Assembly: GCA_937906975.1 (NCBI GenBank)
Contig: CALCUN010000139.1
Location: forward strand, 1-30,878
DNA: 30,878 bases
Direction of reading: 5' to 3'
Origin: an uncultured Bacteroidales bacterium
GTDB lineage: Bacteria; Bacteroidota; Bacteroidia; Bacteroidales; P3
The notes below the pieces were generated by a model. It had not been told where the DNA came from, did not search any database, and worked only from the letters and a program-made list of their open reading frames with translations. The stretch's first letter is position 1. Each line of letters starts with the position of its first letter. Below, one piece after another: positions 1 through 9,115 of this stretch. The position numbers and the translations under genes were made by a program.

Positions 1-395
1 ATAAGCTTTAATAAAACTTTTCCTTGTGATTTATTTAGTTTTTTTAGTTTTGGACTAAATTTGTTTTCAATGTCAGTTTCGGCTTGCTTCATTATTTTTT
101 TTCTTTGTGAATCGTTTTTTGCCGATTTCAAAACAAGGGTGTAACTATCCAATAAACGTCCTGCTTCTTTTGCGTAAGGATAGACTTTTTTTACGTCTCT
201 GATTAGTTTTTTGTATTTTTTCTTTTCTGCTTCTGTAAGAGGACAAACATATCCTGTTACTTTAACAGTGTTAAGATAGGCCATTGGAATTGTATCTCCT
301 TGATAAATTGTTCCGAAAACAACACACCCATCATTAACTTGTGATTTTGCAAGGTAACCAACTAAGAGAAATAAGATTATTAAAGCTTTTTTCAT
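1..395 (-). CDS. DUF4294 family protein, C-terminus cut by window edge
   Basis: A minus-strand reading frame starts at ATG 395 and stays open for 131 codons to the left edge, so the C-terminus is missing. The product starts with a hydrophobic signal segment (MKKALIILFLLVGYLAKSQ) and is then rich in Lys and Tyr. It contains VYPYAKEAG and a Lys-rich downstream part, which I recognise from the Bacteroidota family DUF4294. That family has no established function. The start codon lies only two bases after the clpX stop codon, so the two genes are very probably co-transcribed. The signal segment suggests a periplasmic protein. The family call comes from remembered motif resemblance; the reading frame and signal peptide are seen directly. 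Confidence 0.75.
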   Translation of the reverse strand, partial: MKKALIILFLLVGYLAKSQVNDGCVVFGTIYQGDTIPMAYLNTVKVTGYVCPLTEAEKKKYKKLIRDVKKVYPYAKEAGRLLDSYTLVLKSAKNDSQRKKIMKQAETDIENKFSPKLKKLNKSQGKVLLKL

Positions 396-397
396 TT

Positions 398-1633
398 CTA
401 AAACTTGTCTTTATGTTTTTCTATTTGTGATTGAGCATATTTTTTTGTGATAACAAATTCTTTTTTGTCGCTACCAGGAAGCTCAAACATTAATTCTGTC
501 ATTACACTCTCTACGATTCCTCTCAATCCTCTTGCTCCAAGGTTATGATTTTCTGCAATCTCTACAAAATAATCTAAAGCATCGTCTTTAAAACTTAGTT
601 TCACACCATCAATCTCCAAAAGTTTTATGTATTGCTTTATTAGAGAGTTTTTAGGTTCGGTAAGGATTCGTTTTAATGCCTCTTTGTCTAAGGCTTCTAA
701 GTGAGTAAGTACAGGAAAACGTCCTATCAATTCTGGAATCAAACCAAAGCTTTTCAAATCTTGTGGCTCTGCATATTTGATTAGGTCTTTTTCTTCTACT
801 TTTTTGCGATTTTCTGATGCAGAATAGCCAATAGTATTTGAGTTTAGACGAAGTGCGATTTTTCTGTCTAAGCCGTTGAATGCTCCTGAGGCGATAAATA
901 AAATGTTTTTAGTATCTACTTGAATGTATTTTTGCTCAGGGTGTTTTCTTCCTCCTTGTGGTGGAACGTTTACAATGGTTCCTTCCAATAATTTAAGTAA
1001 TGCTTGTTGTACTCCTTCGCCACTGACATCTCTTGTTATAGAAGGATTGTCGCTTTTTCTTGCAATCTTATCTATTTCGTCAATAAAGACAATTCCTCTA
1101 CATGCTTTTTCAACATCATAGTCCGCTGCCTGCAAAAGACGTGTTAGAACTGTTTCAACATCTTCGCCAACGTATCCTGCCTCTGTAAGAACGGTTGCAT
1201 CTGCTATACAAAAAGGAACATCTAATAAACGTGCAATGGTGCGAGCAAGAAGAGTTTTTCCTGTGCCTGTTTGTCCTACCATTATGATGTTAGACTTTTC
1301 TATCTCAACTTCGTCTTTTACATCTTTTGAATGGTAATATTTCAATCTTTTATAGTGATTGTAAACAGCAACTGAAAGAACACGTTTTGCTTCATCTTGT
1401 CCTATTACGTATTGGTCAAGATATGCTTTTATTTCAGAAGGAGTTTTTATATTGTATGCTTCAACTTCTTTTTTGCTTCTTTTGTTTTGTTGTTCTTTTG
1501 CTATGTTATTTAAAGCGTCAGCACAGTCTATACAAACTCCTTGTAAGCCTAGTTCAGATTTAATCATCAAAGGAACTTGTCCTTCGCTTCTTCCGCAAAA
1601 AATACAGTATATTTGAGATTTTTTTTCTTTCAT
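398..1633 (-). CDS. clpX: ATP-dependent Clp protease ATP-binding subunit ClpX
   Basis: ClpX is the AAA+ unfoldase that recognises tagged substrates, unfolds them with ATP and feeds them to ClpP in the cytoplasm. The 411-residue product has the whole family layout: an N-terminal C4 zinc-binding domain (C10, C13, C34, C37), Walker A GQTGTGKT (120-127), Walker B VFIDEID (182-188), the GYVG pore loop (154-157) and sensor-2 GARGLR (366-371). The loop that docks on ClpP, IGF in E. coli, reads IGY here (about 268-270). Length is normal. clpP and tig, common neighbours elsewhere, are not in the window. It sits 9 bp after the sugar MFS gene and 2 bp before the DUF4294 gene. I see no TAnnTTTG box directly upstream, so it is probably read from upstream promoters. 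Confidence 0.98.
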   Translation of the reverse strand: MKEKKSQIYCIFCGRSEGQVPLMIKSELGLQGVCIDCADALNNIAKEQQNKRSKKEVEAYNIKTPSEIKAYLDQYVIGQDEAKRVLSVAVYNHYKRLKYYHSKDVKDEVEIEKSNIIMVGQTGTGKTLLARTIARLLDVPFCIADATVLTEAGYVGEDVETVLTRLLQAADYDVEKACRGIVFIDEIDKIARKSDNPSITRDVSGEGVQQALLKLLEGTIVNVPPQGGRKHPEQKYIQVDTKNILFIASGAFNGLDRKIALRLNSNTIGYSASENRKKVEEKDLIKYAEPQDLKSFGLIPELIGRFPVLTHLEALDKEALKRILTEPKNSLIKQYIKLLEIDGVKLSFKDDALDYFVEIAENHNLGARGLRGIVESVMTELMFELPGSDKKEFVITKKYAQSQIEKHKDKF

Positions 1634-1642
1634 TTCTAAGAA

Positions 1643-2893
1643 TTATTCTTTGTTTTTACCCACTTTATGTCCCCAAATAGCAAAATAGAATATCATTGCA
1701 TAACAAGGAAGCATCATTATGTAAGGTAATTGTCTGTCTCCATCTAATAAATCTACAAAACTTCCATATAATAATGGTAAAACTGCTCCACCAGCGATAG
1801 CCATAATCAATAAAGCTGAAGCCAAGGCAGTGTGAGAGCCGAGTTTGTCAATAGATAATGGCCAAATTGCAGGCCACATCATAGCGTGAGCAAAACTTAA
1901 TAATATAATAAATATAATAGATGTCATACCTTGAGTCATTATAGCGAAGGTTGCAAATACAAAACCTAATATTGCTGATAATGCAAGGGCTTTTGATTGG
2001 TCAATTCGTTTAGGTACAAGGAATATTCCTAAGATATATCCTATTGTAAGTGCAATCAAGCTAAATGTTCCAAGCATTGGAGCAATTGTTTTTGAGATTC
2101 CTTGTGTTTCAGCGTACAATCCTAATGTGTCTATCGCTATTACTTCAACTCCAACATATAAAAACAATGTGAAAACGCCTAACCAAAGATAAGGAATCTT
2201 AAAGATAGATTTTTGAGACTTTTCTCCTTCAACTTCGTCTTCGTTTTTAACCTCTGGAAGTTTTGCTAACATAACCATTAAGGCCAATAAACATAATAGA
2301 GTTGTGATAACAATGTAAGGTGTCTTGATTCTCATTGCTAAAAGATCAAGTTGAGCATTTTTTGCCTCGCCTGTTAAAGTAGCAATCTTAGAAGTTAATT
2401 CGTCCATTCCTGAGAATAAAACACTACTTATTAATAAAATGCCTATCATTCCTGCACATTTGTTGAATAATCCCATAATAGACATTCTTTTTGCTGCAGA
2501 TTCTATTGGTCCAAGTATAGTAACGTAAGGATTAACTGCGGTTTGCAACAAAGCAAGTCCTGTTCCTTGAATGAAAAGACCAACTAAAAACATCATATAA
2601 TCTCTACTTTGAGCAGCAGGAATGAAGAGTATTGAACCTATTGCCATAACAAGAAGTCCAAGGCTCATACCTTTTGCAAATCCTGTCTTCTTTAAAATCC
2701 ATGAAGAAGGGATTGACATTACAAAATATGAAATGTAAAATGCAAAAGTTACCCAATATGCTTGTGAGTCTGGAAGTTCGCAAGCTGTTTTTAAGAAAGG
2801 AATAAGTAAACTATTTAACCAAGTTACAAATCCAAATACGAAATATAACAAGCCTATGACTGAAAGGCTAAACATGTAATTATTTTTCTTCAT
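1643..2893 (-). CDS. Sugar MFS transporter (FHS / FucP-like family)
   Basis: A polytopic inner-membrane protein of about 416 residues with roughly 12 hydrophobic segments. The first half has a pattern typical of the fucose:H+ symporter (FHS) family, including YFVFGFVTWLNSLLIPF, FYISYFVMSIPSS and GLALLQTAVNPYV. These proteins import sugars such as fucose, glucose or galactose with a cation; the substrate here cannot be told. I chose ATG 2893 (MKKNNYMF). An in-frame TTG eight codons upstream gives a longer reading frame, but a -7 box TATTTTTG at 2915-2922 lies within that extension. The gene follows tamL by 33 bp and precedes clpX by 9 bp. No sugar-catabolic genes are adjacent. Confidence 0.88.
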   Translation of the reverse strand: MKKNNYMFSLSVIGLLYFVFGFVTWLNSLLIPFLKTACELPDSQAYWVTFAFYISYFVMSIPSSWILKKTGFAKGMSLGLLVMAIGSILFIPAAQSRDYMMFLVGLFIQGTGLALLQTAVNPYVTILGPIESAAKRMSIMGLFNKCAGMIGILLISSVLFSGMDELTSKIATLTGEAKNAQLDLLAMRIKTPYIVITTLLCLLALMVMLAKLPEVKNEDEVEGEKSQKSIFKIPYLWLGVFTLFLYVGVEVIAIDTLGLYAETQGISKTIAPMLGTFSLIALTIGYILGIFLVPKRIDQSKALALSAILGFVFATFAIMTQGMTSIIFIILLSFAHAMMWPAIWPLSIDKLGSHTALASALLIMAIAGGAVLPLLYGSFVDLLDGDRQLPYIMMLPCYAMIFYFAIWGHKVGKNKE

Positions 2894-2914
2894 ATCAAAG
2901 TTTTTTTTAATTTG

Positions 2915-2943
2915 CAAAAATAATAATTAAAATGGATATCCAA
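2915..2943 (-). promoter_or_regulatory. Promoter for the sugar MFS gene
   Basis: On the minus strand the -7 element TATTTTTG occupies 2915-2922. A TTG lies at 2941-2943, leaving an 18-bp spacer. This matches the Bacteroidota sigma-ABfr consensus (TTG, about 19 bp, TAnnTTTG). It overlaps the last codons and stop of tamL, so the transporter and clpX can be transcribed apart from the upstream envelope genes. The leader would be about 15-20 nt. Confidence 0.55.
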
Positions 2944-5332
2944 TACCAAATTGCAATTGTAAGTCATTAAAGTTTGCATCTTTTACTACCCAACGACTTC
3001 CCTCAGGTTTAGATGGGTCATGTAGTTTCATAGCTAAATCAAGACGTATAATTAGAAATTGAATGTTAAGACGAAGTCCTAAACCACCTCCAATTGCAAA
3101 TTCTTTATAAAAGTCATTAAATTCAAACTGTCCGTTTTCAAATCCTTTCTGCTCATTTATTGTCCAAATGTTACCCGCATCAATAAATGTTGCACCTTCA
3201 AAAATTCCACTTATAGGAAAACGATATTCAATATTACCACCTATTGCAATATCTCCCGCTCTGTCAAATCTCAATTCCGATTGTGGAGAACTTGCTCCTG
3301 GACCTAATTCTCTTAACTGCCAAGCTCTGTTGTTGTTTGCACCTCCTGCAAAAAAACTCTTTTCGTATGGCAAACTATTTGCATTACCATAATAATAACC
3401 ATAGCCAGAGAAGAAACGAGCAACAAAGCTACTTTTCTCATTTATATAGAAATATCTTACAAAATCAAAGTCTGCTCTTACATATTGCGAATAAGGAATA
3501 TTAAAAACCTCGTATTGACCATTACTATTCTTTGCTTGATTAAAGACATTGCTAAGCAAATACAATAAGTTTCCTGCAGCTTCTAAATTTGTTCTTATAT
3601 AATTGAAGTTTTTTCTCTTTTCAATATCTTGACCATTGTAAGTAAAACTAAATCTTGTATCCATCACCATGTGGTCTGTCATTTGATACTGAATCCTTTT
3701 ATCCAAACTCTGAATCAAAGCGTTGTAACTATCATCAGTTATCTCCAAATCCACATAGTTTAACTCCAAAGGAATAAAAGAAAACAAGTTATGATTACTT
3801 GTACGCCAAGAATATTCATAATTTAAAGTAGAAATATTTCTATCAAAATAAGTTCTCTTTTGAGTATTGAAAGCCATACGCAAAGAAGTGTGAGGGCGGA
3901 AATTCATAGAATAAAAATTAGTACTAAAAGGAGCTAAGAAACGAGGTAATTCTATTCCGAAATCAAATCCAAACTCAAAAGCATTGAAAAAACTCCATCT
4001 ATTTTCACCCTTATTAGAGAAAATATCACTCCTTACCTCAGCAGCTAATTTAATATTGGTAGAAAAAATTTCAGCACCCTTAAAAAGATTATTATGAGAA
4101 AAACCAAAATTTATTTCAGAACCAAGAGTAGAACTATTTTGTATGTTTAAACTATTGTTTGCATTAGAAAAATTAAACTCAAAAGAGCTTGTAAGATTTA
4201 TAGGCTTAGCCATAGAAAGCTTTACCAAACAATCCAAATCCAAAGTATCCTTATCCAACTCATTTTCCAAAGGAGTGAATGAAATATCTATGTATTTAAA
4301 ATTTTGAAGCTGAGAAAGAGCATCAAAAGTGTTTTTTGCCAAAGCAGGAGAGAAAAGATTGTTTTTTTGTAATAACACACTCCTTGCAATAGGCTTATCC
4401 TTAATAGACTGATGCTTGCTTCTGATAAAATAAAAAGAAGAACTTTTTGATTTTTTTGTTTGTTGATGAAAAACCAAAGAAGTATCAATAGGAGGGGTGT
4501 AAAGAGAAGAAGTAGCAGGATAGTAATCAGGATAAATAAATATCTTATTGATTTTATAAGGCTTGTGTTTTAACTCAATTATAGAGTCATTCTTTTTATA
4601 AGAAGGAGATTTAATAATCAATTCTATGTTAAGAGCATTAGAATTTAAGTTTGTATCAACAGCAAACTCAATATATTTTTCATTAAACGAAAAATAACCC
4701 TTACTTCTCAAATTAGAAGTAACCTCTGTTCTTATCTGTTTTAAAATATCCTCATCATAATAATCACCTTTCTTTATCTTATCCAATTCTTTCATAGAAG
4801 CAATCTCTTCTTTCAAAGAACTGTCCTTTGAATACAAAGAAAAATTATTGATTTTATAACGAGTAGGAATATCAACAACGTAAATTATGTTACGTCTTGT
4901 TTTATATGTTGTCCAAGGAGCATACCATTTTTTTACAAGTGTTAAACTATCCTTGACCTTTGCATTGAAAACACCCTTAGTTTTAAGATATATTTTCATA
5001 TCCTCAACAGTGTTTTTTGTAAGTTTGTTGTTAATTTCAACAGGCTTTGAACCTAAGGTTCTAAAAACACGTCTTGATAGAAAATTTATAGAATCATTAT
5101 CGCCAACCTCCGAGAGAGAATAGAAATACATACCCCATTTCACTCCGAGAAACTTGCCATTAGGGTCTTGTTTTATTAAGTTTTTTAAATCGGACTTATC
5201 AATAAGATTAGAATTGCTAATAACCTTGTTTTTAGACAAAAGATAACCATCTTCTCTTATGAATTTAGAAGGGGCACAAGAGGATAAACATATTATTATC
5301 AACAGTAGATATAAAAACTTACTTGCTTTCAT
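2927..5332 (-). CDS. tamL: TamL, TamA/BamA-type outer-membrane lipoprotein
   Basis: An 801-residue protein with a lipoprotein signal: a hydrophobic helix then L16-S17-S18-C19, so Cys19 should be lipidated. The N-terminal half resembles POTRA repeats (for example FRTLGSKPVEI and a KGYFSFNEKYIEFAVD segment). The C-terminal half is a 16-stranded BamA-type barrel (Omp85 superfamily), with the characteristic FFAGGANNNRAWQLRELGPG loop and a terminal Phe in GIGYPF. In Bacteroidota the TamA homologue is a lipoprotein called TamL; it works with TamB in moving material to, or assembling, the outer membrane. No tamB is in the window. The start overlaps the waaA end by 14 bp, so the two are translationally close and probably co-transcribed. 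Confidence 0.9.
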   Translation of the reverse strand: MKASKFLYLLLIIICLSSCAPSKFIREDGYLLSKNKVISNSNLIDKSDLKNLIKQDPNGKFLGVKWGMYFYSLSEVGDNDSINFLSRRVFRTLGSKPVEINNKLTKNTVEDMKIYLKTKGVFNAKVKDSLTLVKKWYAPWTTYKTRRNIIYVVDIPTRYKINNFSLYSKDSSLKEEIASMKELDKIKKGDYYDEDILKQIRTEVTSNLRSKGYFSFNEKYIEFAVDTNLNSNALNIELIIKSPSYKKNDSIIELKHKPYKINKIFIYPDYYPATSSLYTPPIDTSLVFHQQTKKSKSSSFYFIRSKHQSIKDKPIARSVLLQKNNLFSPALAKNTFDALSQLQNFKYIDISFTPLENELDKDTLDLDCLVKLSMAKPINLTSSFEFNFSNANNSLNIQNSSTLGSEINFGFSHNNLFKGAEIFSTNIKLAAEVRSDIFSNKGENRWSFFNAFEFGFDFGIELPRFLAPFSTNFYSMNFRPHTSLRMAFNTQKRTYFDRNISTLNYEYSWRTSNHNLFSFIPLELNYVDLEITDDSYNALIQSLDKRIQYQMTDHMVMDTRFSFTYNGQDIEKRKNFNYIRTNLEAAGNLLYLLSNVFNQAKNSNGQYEVFNIPYSQYVRADFDFVRYFYINEKSSFVARFFSGYGYYYGNANSLPYEKSFFAGGANNNRAWQLRELGPGASSPQSELRFDRAGDIAIGGNIEYRFPISGIFEGATFIDAGNIWTINEQKGFENGQFEFNDFYKEFAIGGGLGLRLNIQFLIIRLDLAMKLHDPSKPEGSRWVVKDANFNDLQLQFGIGYPF

Positions 5333-6545
5333 CTTGTTTTGATAGATGGTTGATTATCTTATTACAAGCACCAATTTTTTCTCCCACATAATTTTTAGAA
5401 GCCTTAGCAGAATTGTTATACACCTCTTCGTTATTGAGCAATTGTTCAAAGATTTGCCTTAACTCTTCCTCATTATTTATGCTATAAGCCGCCTTTAAAT
5501 TTATCAAATCCACTGCCTCTTGAAATTTATGATAGTTTGTACCAAAACAAATAGGCTTTCCAAAAGTTGCAGCCTCCAAAGTATTGTGAATACCCACGCC
5601 AAAACCACCTCCAATGTAAGCAATGTCGCAATACTGATAAAGATTAGATAAAATTCCTATGCAGTTGATAATTAAAACATCAGACTCCTTTTTGTTTTCA
5701 GCCAATTCGGAATAAAGAATTGAATTAGGGAAAAGTTTTTGTATCTCGTTTATATGAGCCTCTCCCACAATATGAGGAGCAATTATCAACTTTACATTTA
5801 GATTTTTAATAGCCTTTTCAATAATTCTTTCATCTGCCAACCACGAACTGCCTGCTAAAATTATCTTCTTATCACCTCTGCAAAATTCTTCTATATCAGC
5901 AAACGATTTTGCATTGTTTGCAATTCTCATTACCCTATCAAATCTTGTGTCTCCGCTTATTGTTACATTTTTATAGCCAATTTTGTTTAATAGATTTGCG
6001 GTTTCTTGATTTTGTACAAAGAAATGCTCAAAGTATCTAAGTTGCTTTGCAAACCATTTCCCATACCATGAAAAGAAATATTGACTCTCTCTAAGAATTA
6101 ACGAGACTTGGAATAATCTTCTGCCTTTTAGAGCAGAAATATAGTTGTACCAAAACTCATATTTTACAAAAAATATTAAATCAGGCTTTACAATAGAAAC
6201 GAATTTCTTTGCATTCTTTTTTGTGTCATTAGGAAGATAAACCACCCAATCGGCTAAGGAATAATTCTTCATTGCCTCATATCCCGAAGGAGAGTAGAAA
6301 GAAAGCAAAATCTTATATTGAGGAAACTGTTTTTTAATCTCCTCAATCAAAGGACGTCCTTGCTCAAATTCCCCCAAAGAAGCACAATGAAACCATGCTA
6401 TTTTATCTGAGCTTTTTATGTTTTCTAATTTACCAAAACACTCCTTTTCACCCTTTAACATTGTTTTAACTTTTTTGTTAAAAGGCGAGATGAGGTAAAG
6501 TATGCCTATGTAAAAATAAATGAAAATATTATATAAAAAACTCAT
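5319..6545 (-). CDS. waaA: 3-deoxy-D-manno-octulosonic-acid (Kdo) transferase
   Basis: WaaA moves Kdo from CMP-Kdo to lipid A precursor on the inner face of the cytoplasmic membrane, the first step of LPS core assembly. The 408-residue product has an N-terminal membrane helix (about 1-20), then the acceptor-side motif CASLGEFEQGRP with the expected catalytic acid at E59, and KPDLIFFVKYEFWYN. The C-terminal half has GGFGVGIHNTLEAATFGKP, the CMP-Kdo side of this GT-B glycosyltransferase (family GT30). Length is normal. It lies 10 bp after the small barrel gene and overlaps tamL by 14 bp. This gene alone shows the host makes LPS or lipooligosaccharide. Confidence 0.96.
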   Translation of the reverse strand: MSFLYNIFIYFYIGILYLISPFNKKVKTMLKGEKECFGKLENIKSSDKIAWFHCASLGEFEQGRPLIEEIKKQFPQYKILLSFYSPSGYEAMKNYSLADWVVYLPNDTKKNAKKFVSIVKPDLIFFVKYEFWYNYISALKGRRLFQVSLILRESQYFFSWYGKWFAKQLRYFEHFFVQNQETANLLNKIGYKNVTISGDTRFDRVMRIANNAKSFADIEEFCRGDKKIILAGSSWLADERIIEKAIKNLNVKLIIAPHIVGEAHINEIQKLFPNSILYSELAENKKESDVLIINCIGILSNLYQYCDIAYIGGGFGVGIHNTLEAATFGKPICFGTNYHKFQEAVDLINLKAAYSINNEEELRQIFEQLLNNEEVYNNSAKASKNYVGEKIGACNKIINHLSKQDESK

Positions 6546-6555
6546 AATCTAAAAA

Positions 6556-7347
6556 TTAGTAGTATATCTTATCGGCATCTCTTCCATAGAAAGGAAACAT
6601 CCAACCTATTTTTAGAGTTAGCATTCCATCATAATAAAGATTGTTATCGCCTCCTCTCAAATCAAATTGATAATCTCTTGTCATCTTTGTCCAAGCATTA
6701 TCAAATTGAACTCCGAGATAGAAATTTGCAAAGTTCTTTTTACTCATGTGAATGTAACCTAAAAATCCAGAAACCATAGCTCCACGCATTTGTCTGTCGT
6801 ATCCGTAAGCGTAATCATTTTGAATTTGTGGTGCTTCAGTAAGAGTAGGTTGATAAATTATTTGATGTTGCAAAAAACCTGCACCCACAGTAATCATCAA
6901 TCCTGAATTTGGATTAGAAAACCATAGAGGTATCACCTTACCTGCAAAAGCTGAGAAACTTAAATTTCTATTATATGCAACAACTCCCGCATTTGTGCCA
7001 TCTTGTCCAATAACAAAGGGGTCGGAAGTATTAACTAACATTCCTGAAAGTATATCATTTTTGATTTTCACATTGTCTGAACCAAATTGAAAACCAAATT
7101 CAAAATAATAAATCCAATTTTGTTGAGTTTTCCAACCTAAATTTGTGTTGATATTTAAAAACGAATTATATCTATTGCCCATTTCTCCAAAGGGAAAGGT
7201 CCAACCCGCTGAGGCTGTAAAGAAAGGAGTGCTGATAGCGGTGTCTTGTCCTGTAATTTCCTCTCTTCTTTCTTGTGCATTAAGCATTGAGCAAAAACAT
7301 AGGCTCAAAAAAGTTGCTAATACTAAAAATCTATTTACGTTTTTCAT
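6556..7347 (-). CDS. Putative outer-membrane beta-barrel protein
   Basis: A 263-residue protein with a signal peptide (about 1-24, ending in LNAQ). The rest alternates short amphipathic strands rich in Gly, Tyr, Phe and Trp, such as FFTASAGWTFPFGEMGN, GLMITVGAGFLQHQI and LTLKIGWMFPFYG. That pattern fits a small 8-10-stranded outer-membrane barrel of the kind common and uncharacterised in Bacteroidales. I do not recognise a named family. It sits between the T9SS-sorted carboxypeptidase (15 bp upstream) and waaA (10 bp downstream), which implies co-expression with envelope-building genes. A role in envelope biogenesis is inference from position only. Confidence 0.75.
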   Translation of the reverse strand: MKNVNRFLVLATFLSLCFCSMLNAQERREEITGQDTAISTPFFTASAGWTFPFGEMGNRYNSFLNINTNLGWKTQQNWIYYFEFGFQFGSDNVKIKNDILSGMLVNTSDPFVIGQDGTNAGVVAYNRNLSFSAFAGKVIPLWFSNPNSGLMITVGAGFLQHQIIYQPTLTEAPQIQNDYAYGYDRQMRGAMVSGFLGYIHMSKKNFANFYLGVQFDNAWTKMTRDYQFDLRGGDNNLYYDGMLTLKIGWMFPFYGRDADKIYY

Positions 7348-7362
7348 ATTTAATTCTATTTT

Positions 7363-9036
7363 TTATTGCTTTATGAAAGTTAAAGTTTGTGTTCCTTCTG
7401 CTGAAAATAAAGTAAGAAAATATACTCCTGCTGGTAAATAAGAAACATCTATTTGCCTTAAGTTATTTTCTCTTTGCTTTATTATTTTTTTTCTTTGAGA
7501 ATTTAAAATTTTGTACGCAAAAAATTTTCTATCTCTTAGGAATATTTTGTCGCTACATGGATTAGGGTAAATTATTGGTTCACTTGAAGTTTCATCTATA
7601 AGGGATAATGAGGTTAGGCTAGGAGACAGGTAAATATCTTGCTCTAAGGTTGAATTGTGGTCTATGTTTATGTTTATAATTGTGTCGTTGTAGCCTTGTG
7701 CGTGTACTTTTACTTGGTAATTGCCAGAAAGTAATGGACGAAAATAATATCCTTGGTTATTGGAATAGGTAAATAATGAATCAAAATCTAACTCGAAAAC
7801 CTCTATTGTTGCATTTGCTATTGATTCGTTGTTTGTTATGTCTTTTATTTGGCCTTCTACTCCTGTTAATGAGTTGCTTATAAAACCAATTAAGCCATCT
7901 TTTAATTTAGTCCAATATTGTGGTAAAAGATTTGAGGAAGGTGATTTTGTGGTGCTTATCTCTAAGGTTAGTTCTCTTGCTTTGGTGTACCAACATTGCC
8001 AATCTTGACGCGAACCATAGATTCTATACCAATCGCCTCCGTTGATTATTCCAGAAGATGACACATCTGTGAAATAATTTTGGTTTCCTGCACTTCTAAC
8101 TTGGGAAACAAATTCTTGACAAATCGAGATAAACCAATCTCTGTCTGGGTGTAGTCTTTGGTCTTCACGCCATGAGTCCCAAGGATAGTTGCAAACCTCT
8201 GCTCCTGTGTGAAGATTGATTGATAGGTCAAAGTCCTCTTCTAATGCGTATTGCATAAATGCTAAGGTTTCTACCTGATGTGGCTCTTCATCTGGGTGTT
8301 GTCCATATTTTGGATTAGGAAAATTACGGTTTAAATCAACATAGTTTGCGTTATATCTTGTTGCATTTGAAACATTGTTGTTTCCTCCTGCATAAACTCC
8401 GTCTGGATTTGCAATAGGACAGATATAGATTTGCATATCTGAGATTAGTTGTCCTATCTCGCTCTCTGTTTGGTGATTTCTTAAAAGATAGTCTGCCAAA
8501 CGCATTAAAACAACTGTTCCTGTAAGCTCATCTCCGTGCATTGTGGAGCTATAAAAGAATTTTGGATTGTTTTCTGAGGTGTTGTTGTAGATTCTAAGTG
8601 ATAGAATTAGACGATTTTCTGTTGAAAGGCCTATTGTGTCTAATCTGCAAATGTTTGGAAATTCTTGTGCAAGGCCTTGCATGAAATCTACATAGACTTG
8701 ATATGAGGGATAGCGATTCCACTGATTCATTTGTTCAAGTGTGGTTGCTACTTGTAGTGATTTTTCGTTTTTTTCTTCTTGATAAAGTCTGTAATCTAAG
8801 CCTAAGGTTAGGAATTTGTTGAATTGTTTTTGGCTTACATAGACAAGATATTCGTTTTCTTTTTTACAATCAATGCTTGTAAACAAAGACAACTGTTCTA
8901 TATTGTTTTCGTTTGCTTTTACTAATATTTTAGCTTCTCCTTTTTCGTTTAAAGCGGTTTTTACCTTGTCATATTCTTGGCAAAAGCAAGGAATAAAACT
9001 GCAACAAAACAAAATAAAAATGATAATCTTTCTCAT
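7363..9036 (-). CDS. M14 family zinc carboxypeptidase with T9SS sorting domain
   Basis: From ATG 9036 the product is 557 residues: signal peptide (to about 20, ending PCFCQ), M14 peptidase domain (about 105-385), a carboxypeptidase-regulatory-like beta domain (about 391-471) and a T9SS type A sorting domain (about 488-557, starting IIYPNPCSDKIFL and ending GVYFLTLFSAEGTQTLTFIKQ). Zinc ligands H167 and E170 lie in MHGDE and H276 in NLHTG; the substrate-binding NRNF (about 236-239) and catalytic E359 in LTLEIS are present, so the enzyme should be active. The sorting domain predicts export by the type IX system and attachment at, or release from, the cell surface. An in-frame TTG 15 codons upstream was rejected because it precedes the signal peptide and lies in the terminator hairpin. 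Confidence 0.92.
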   Translation of the reverse strand: MRKIIIFILFCCSFIPCFCQEYDKVKTALNEKGEAKILVKANENNIEQLSLFTSIDCKKENEYLVYVSQKQFNKFLTLGLDYRLYQEEKNEKSLQVATTLEQMNQWNRYPSYQVYVDFMQGLAQEFPNICRLDTIGLSTENRLILSLRIYNNTSENNPKFFYSSTMHGDELTGTVVLMRLADYLLRNHQTESEIGQLISDMQIYICPIANPDGVYAGGNNNVSNATRYNANYVDLNRNFPNPKYGQHPDEEPHQVETLAFMQYALEEDFDLSINLHTGAEVCNYPWDSWREDQRLHPDRDWFISICQEFVSQVRSAGNQNYFTDVSSSGIINGGDWYRIYGSRQDWQCWYTKARELTLEISTTKSPSSNLLPQYWTKLKDGLIGFISNSLTGVEGQIKDITNNESIANATIEVFELDFDSLFTYSNNQGYYFRPLLSGNYQVKVHAQGYNDTIININIDHNSTLEQDIYLSPSLTSLSLIDETSSEPIIYPNPCSDKIFLRDRKFFAYKILNSQRKKIIKQRENNLRQIDVSYLPAGVYFLTLFSAEGTQTLTFIKQ

Positions 9037-9042
9037 ATTTTG

Positions 9043-9074
9043 CAAAGATACGAAAAAATCAGTCGCTGAAACAA
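9043..9074 (-). promoter_or_regulatory. Promoter of the carboxypeptidase-to-clpX run
   Basis: On the minus strand TATCTTTG lies at 9043-9050 and a TTG at 9072-9074 (spacer 21 bp, slightly long). The -7 box ends only 6 bp before the ATG at 9036, so transcription would begin almost at the start codon and the mRNA would be leaderless or nearly so. The upstream element lies within the hairpin of the rnf terminator. Confidence 0.6.
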
Positions 9075-9092
9075 TATTCAACGACTGATTCT
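9051..9092 (-). terminator. Rho-independent terminator of the rnf operon
   Basis: Arms at 9057-9070 and 9077-9090 are complementary over 14 bp (one G-U pair) with a 6-nt loop. On the minus strand the hairpin is followed directly by a run of six T (9051-9058 region). It lies 26 bp after the rnfE stop codon, which marks the end of the operon. Confidence 0.9.
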
Positions 9093-9115
9093 TTATAATA
9101 ATTTATTATTTTGTA

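Noticed and set aside
9037..9081. TTG start giving 15 more residues on the M14 carboxypeptidase
   Set aside because: It lies within the rnf terminator hairpin and upstream of the -7 box, and the signal peptide begins at ATG 9036.
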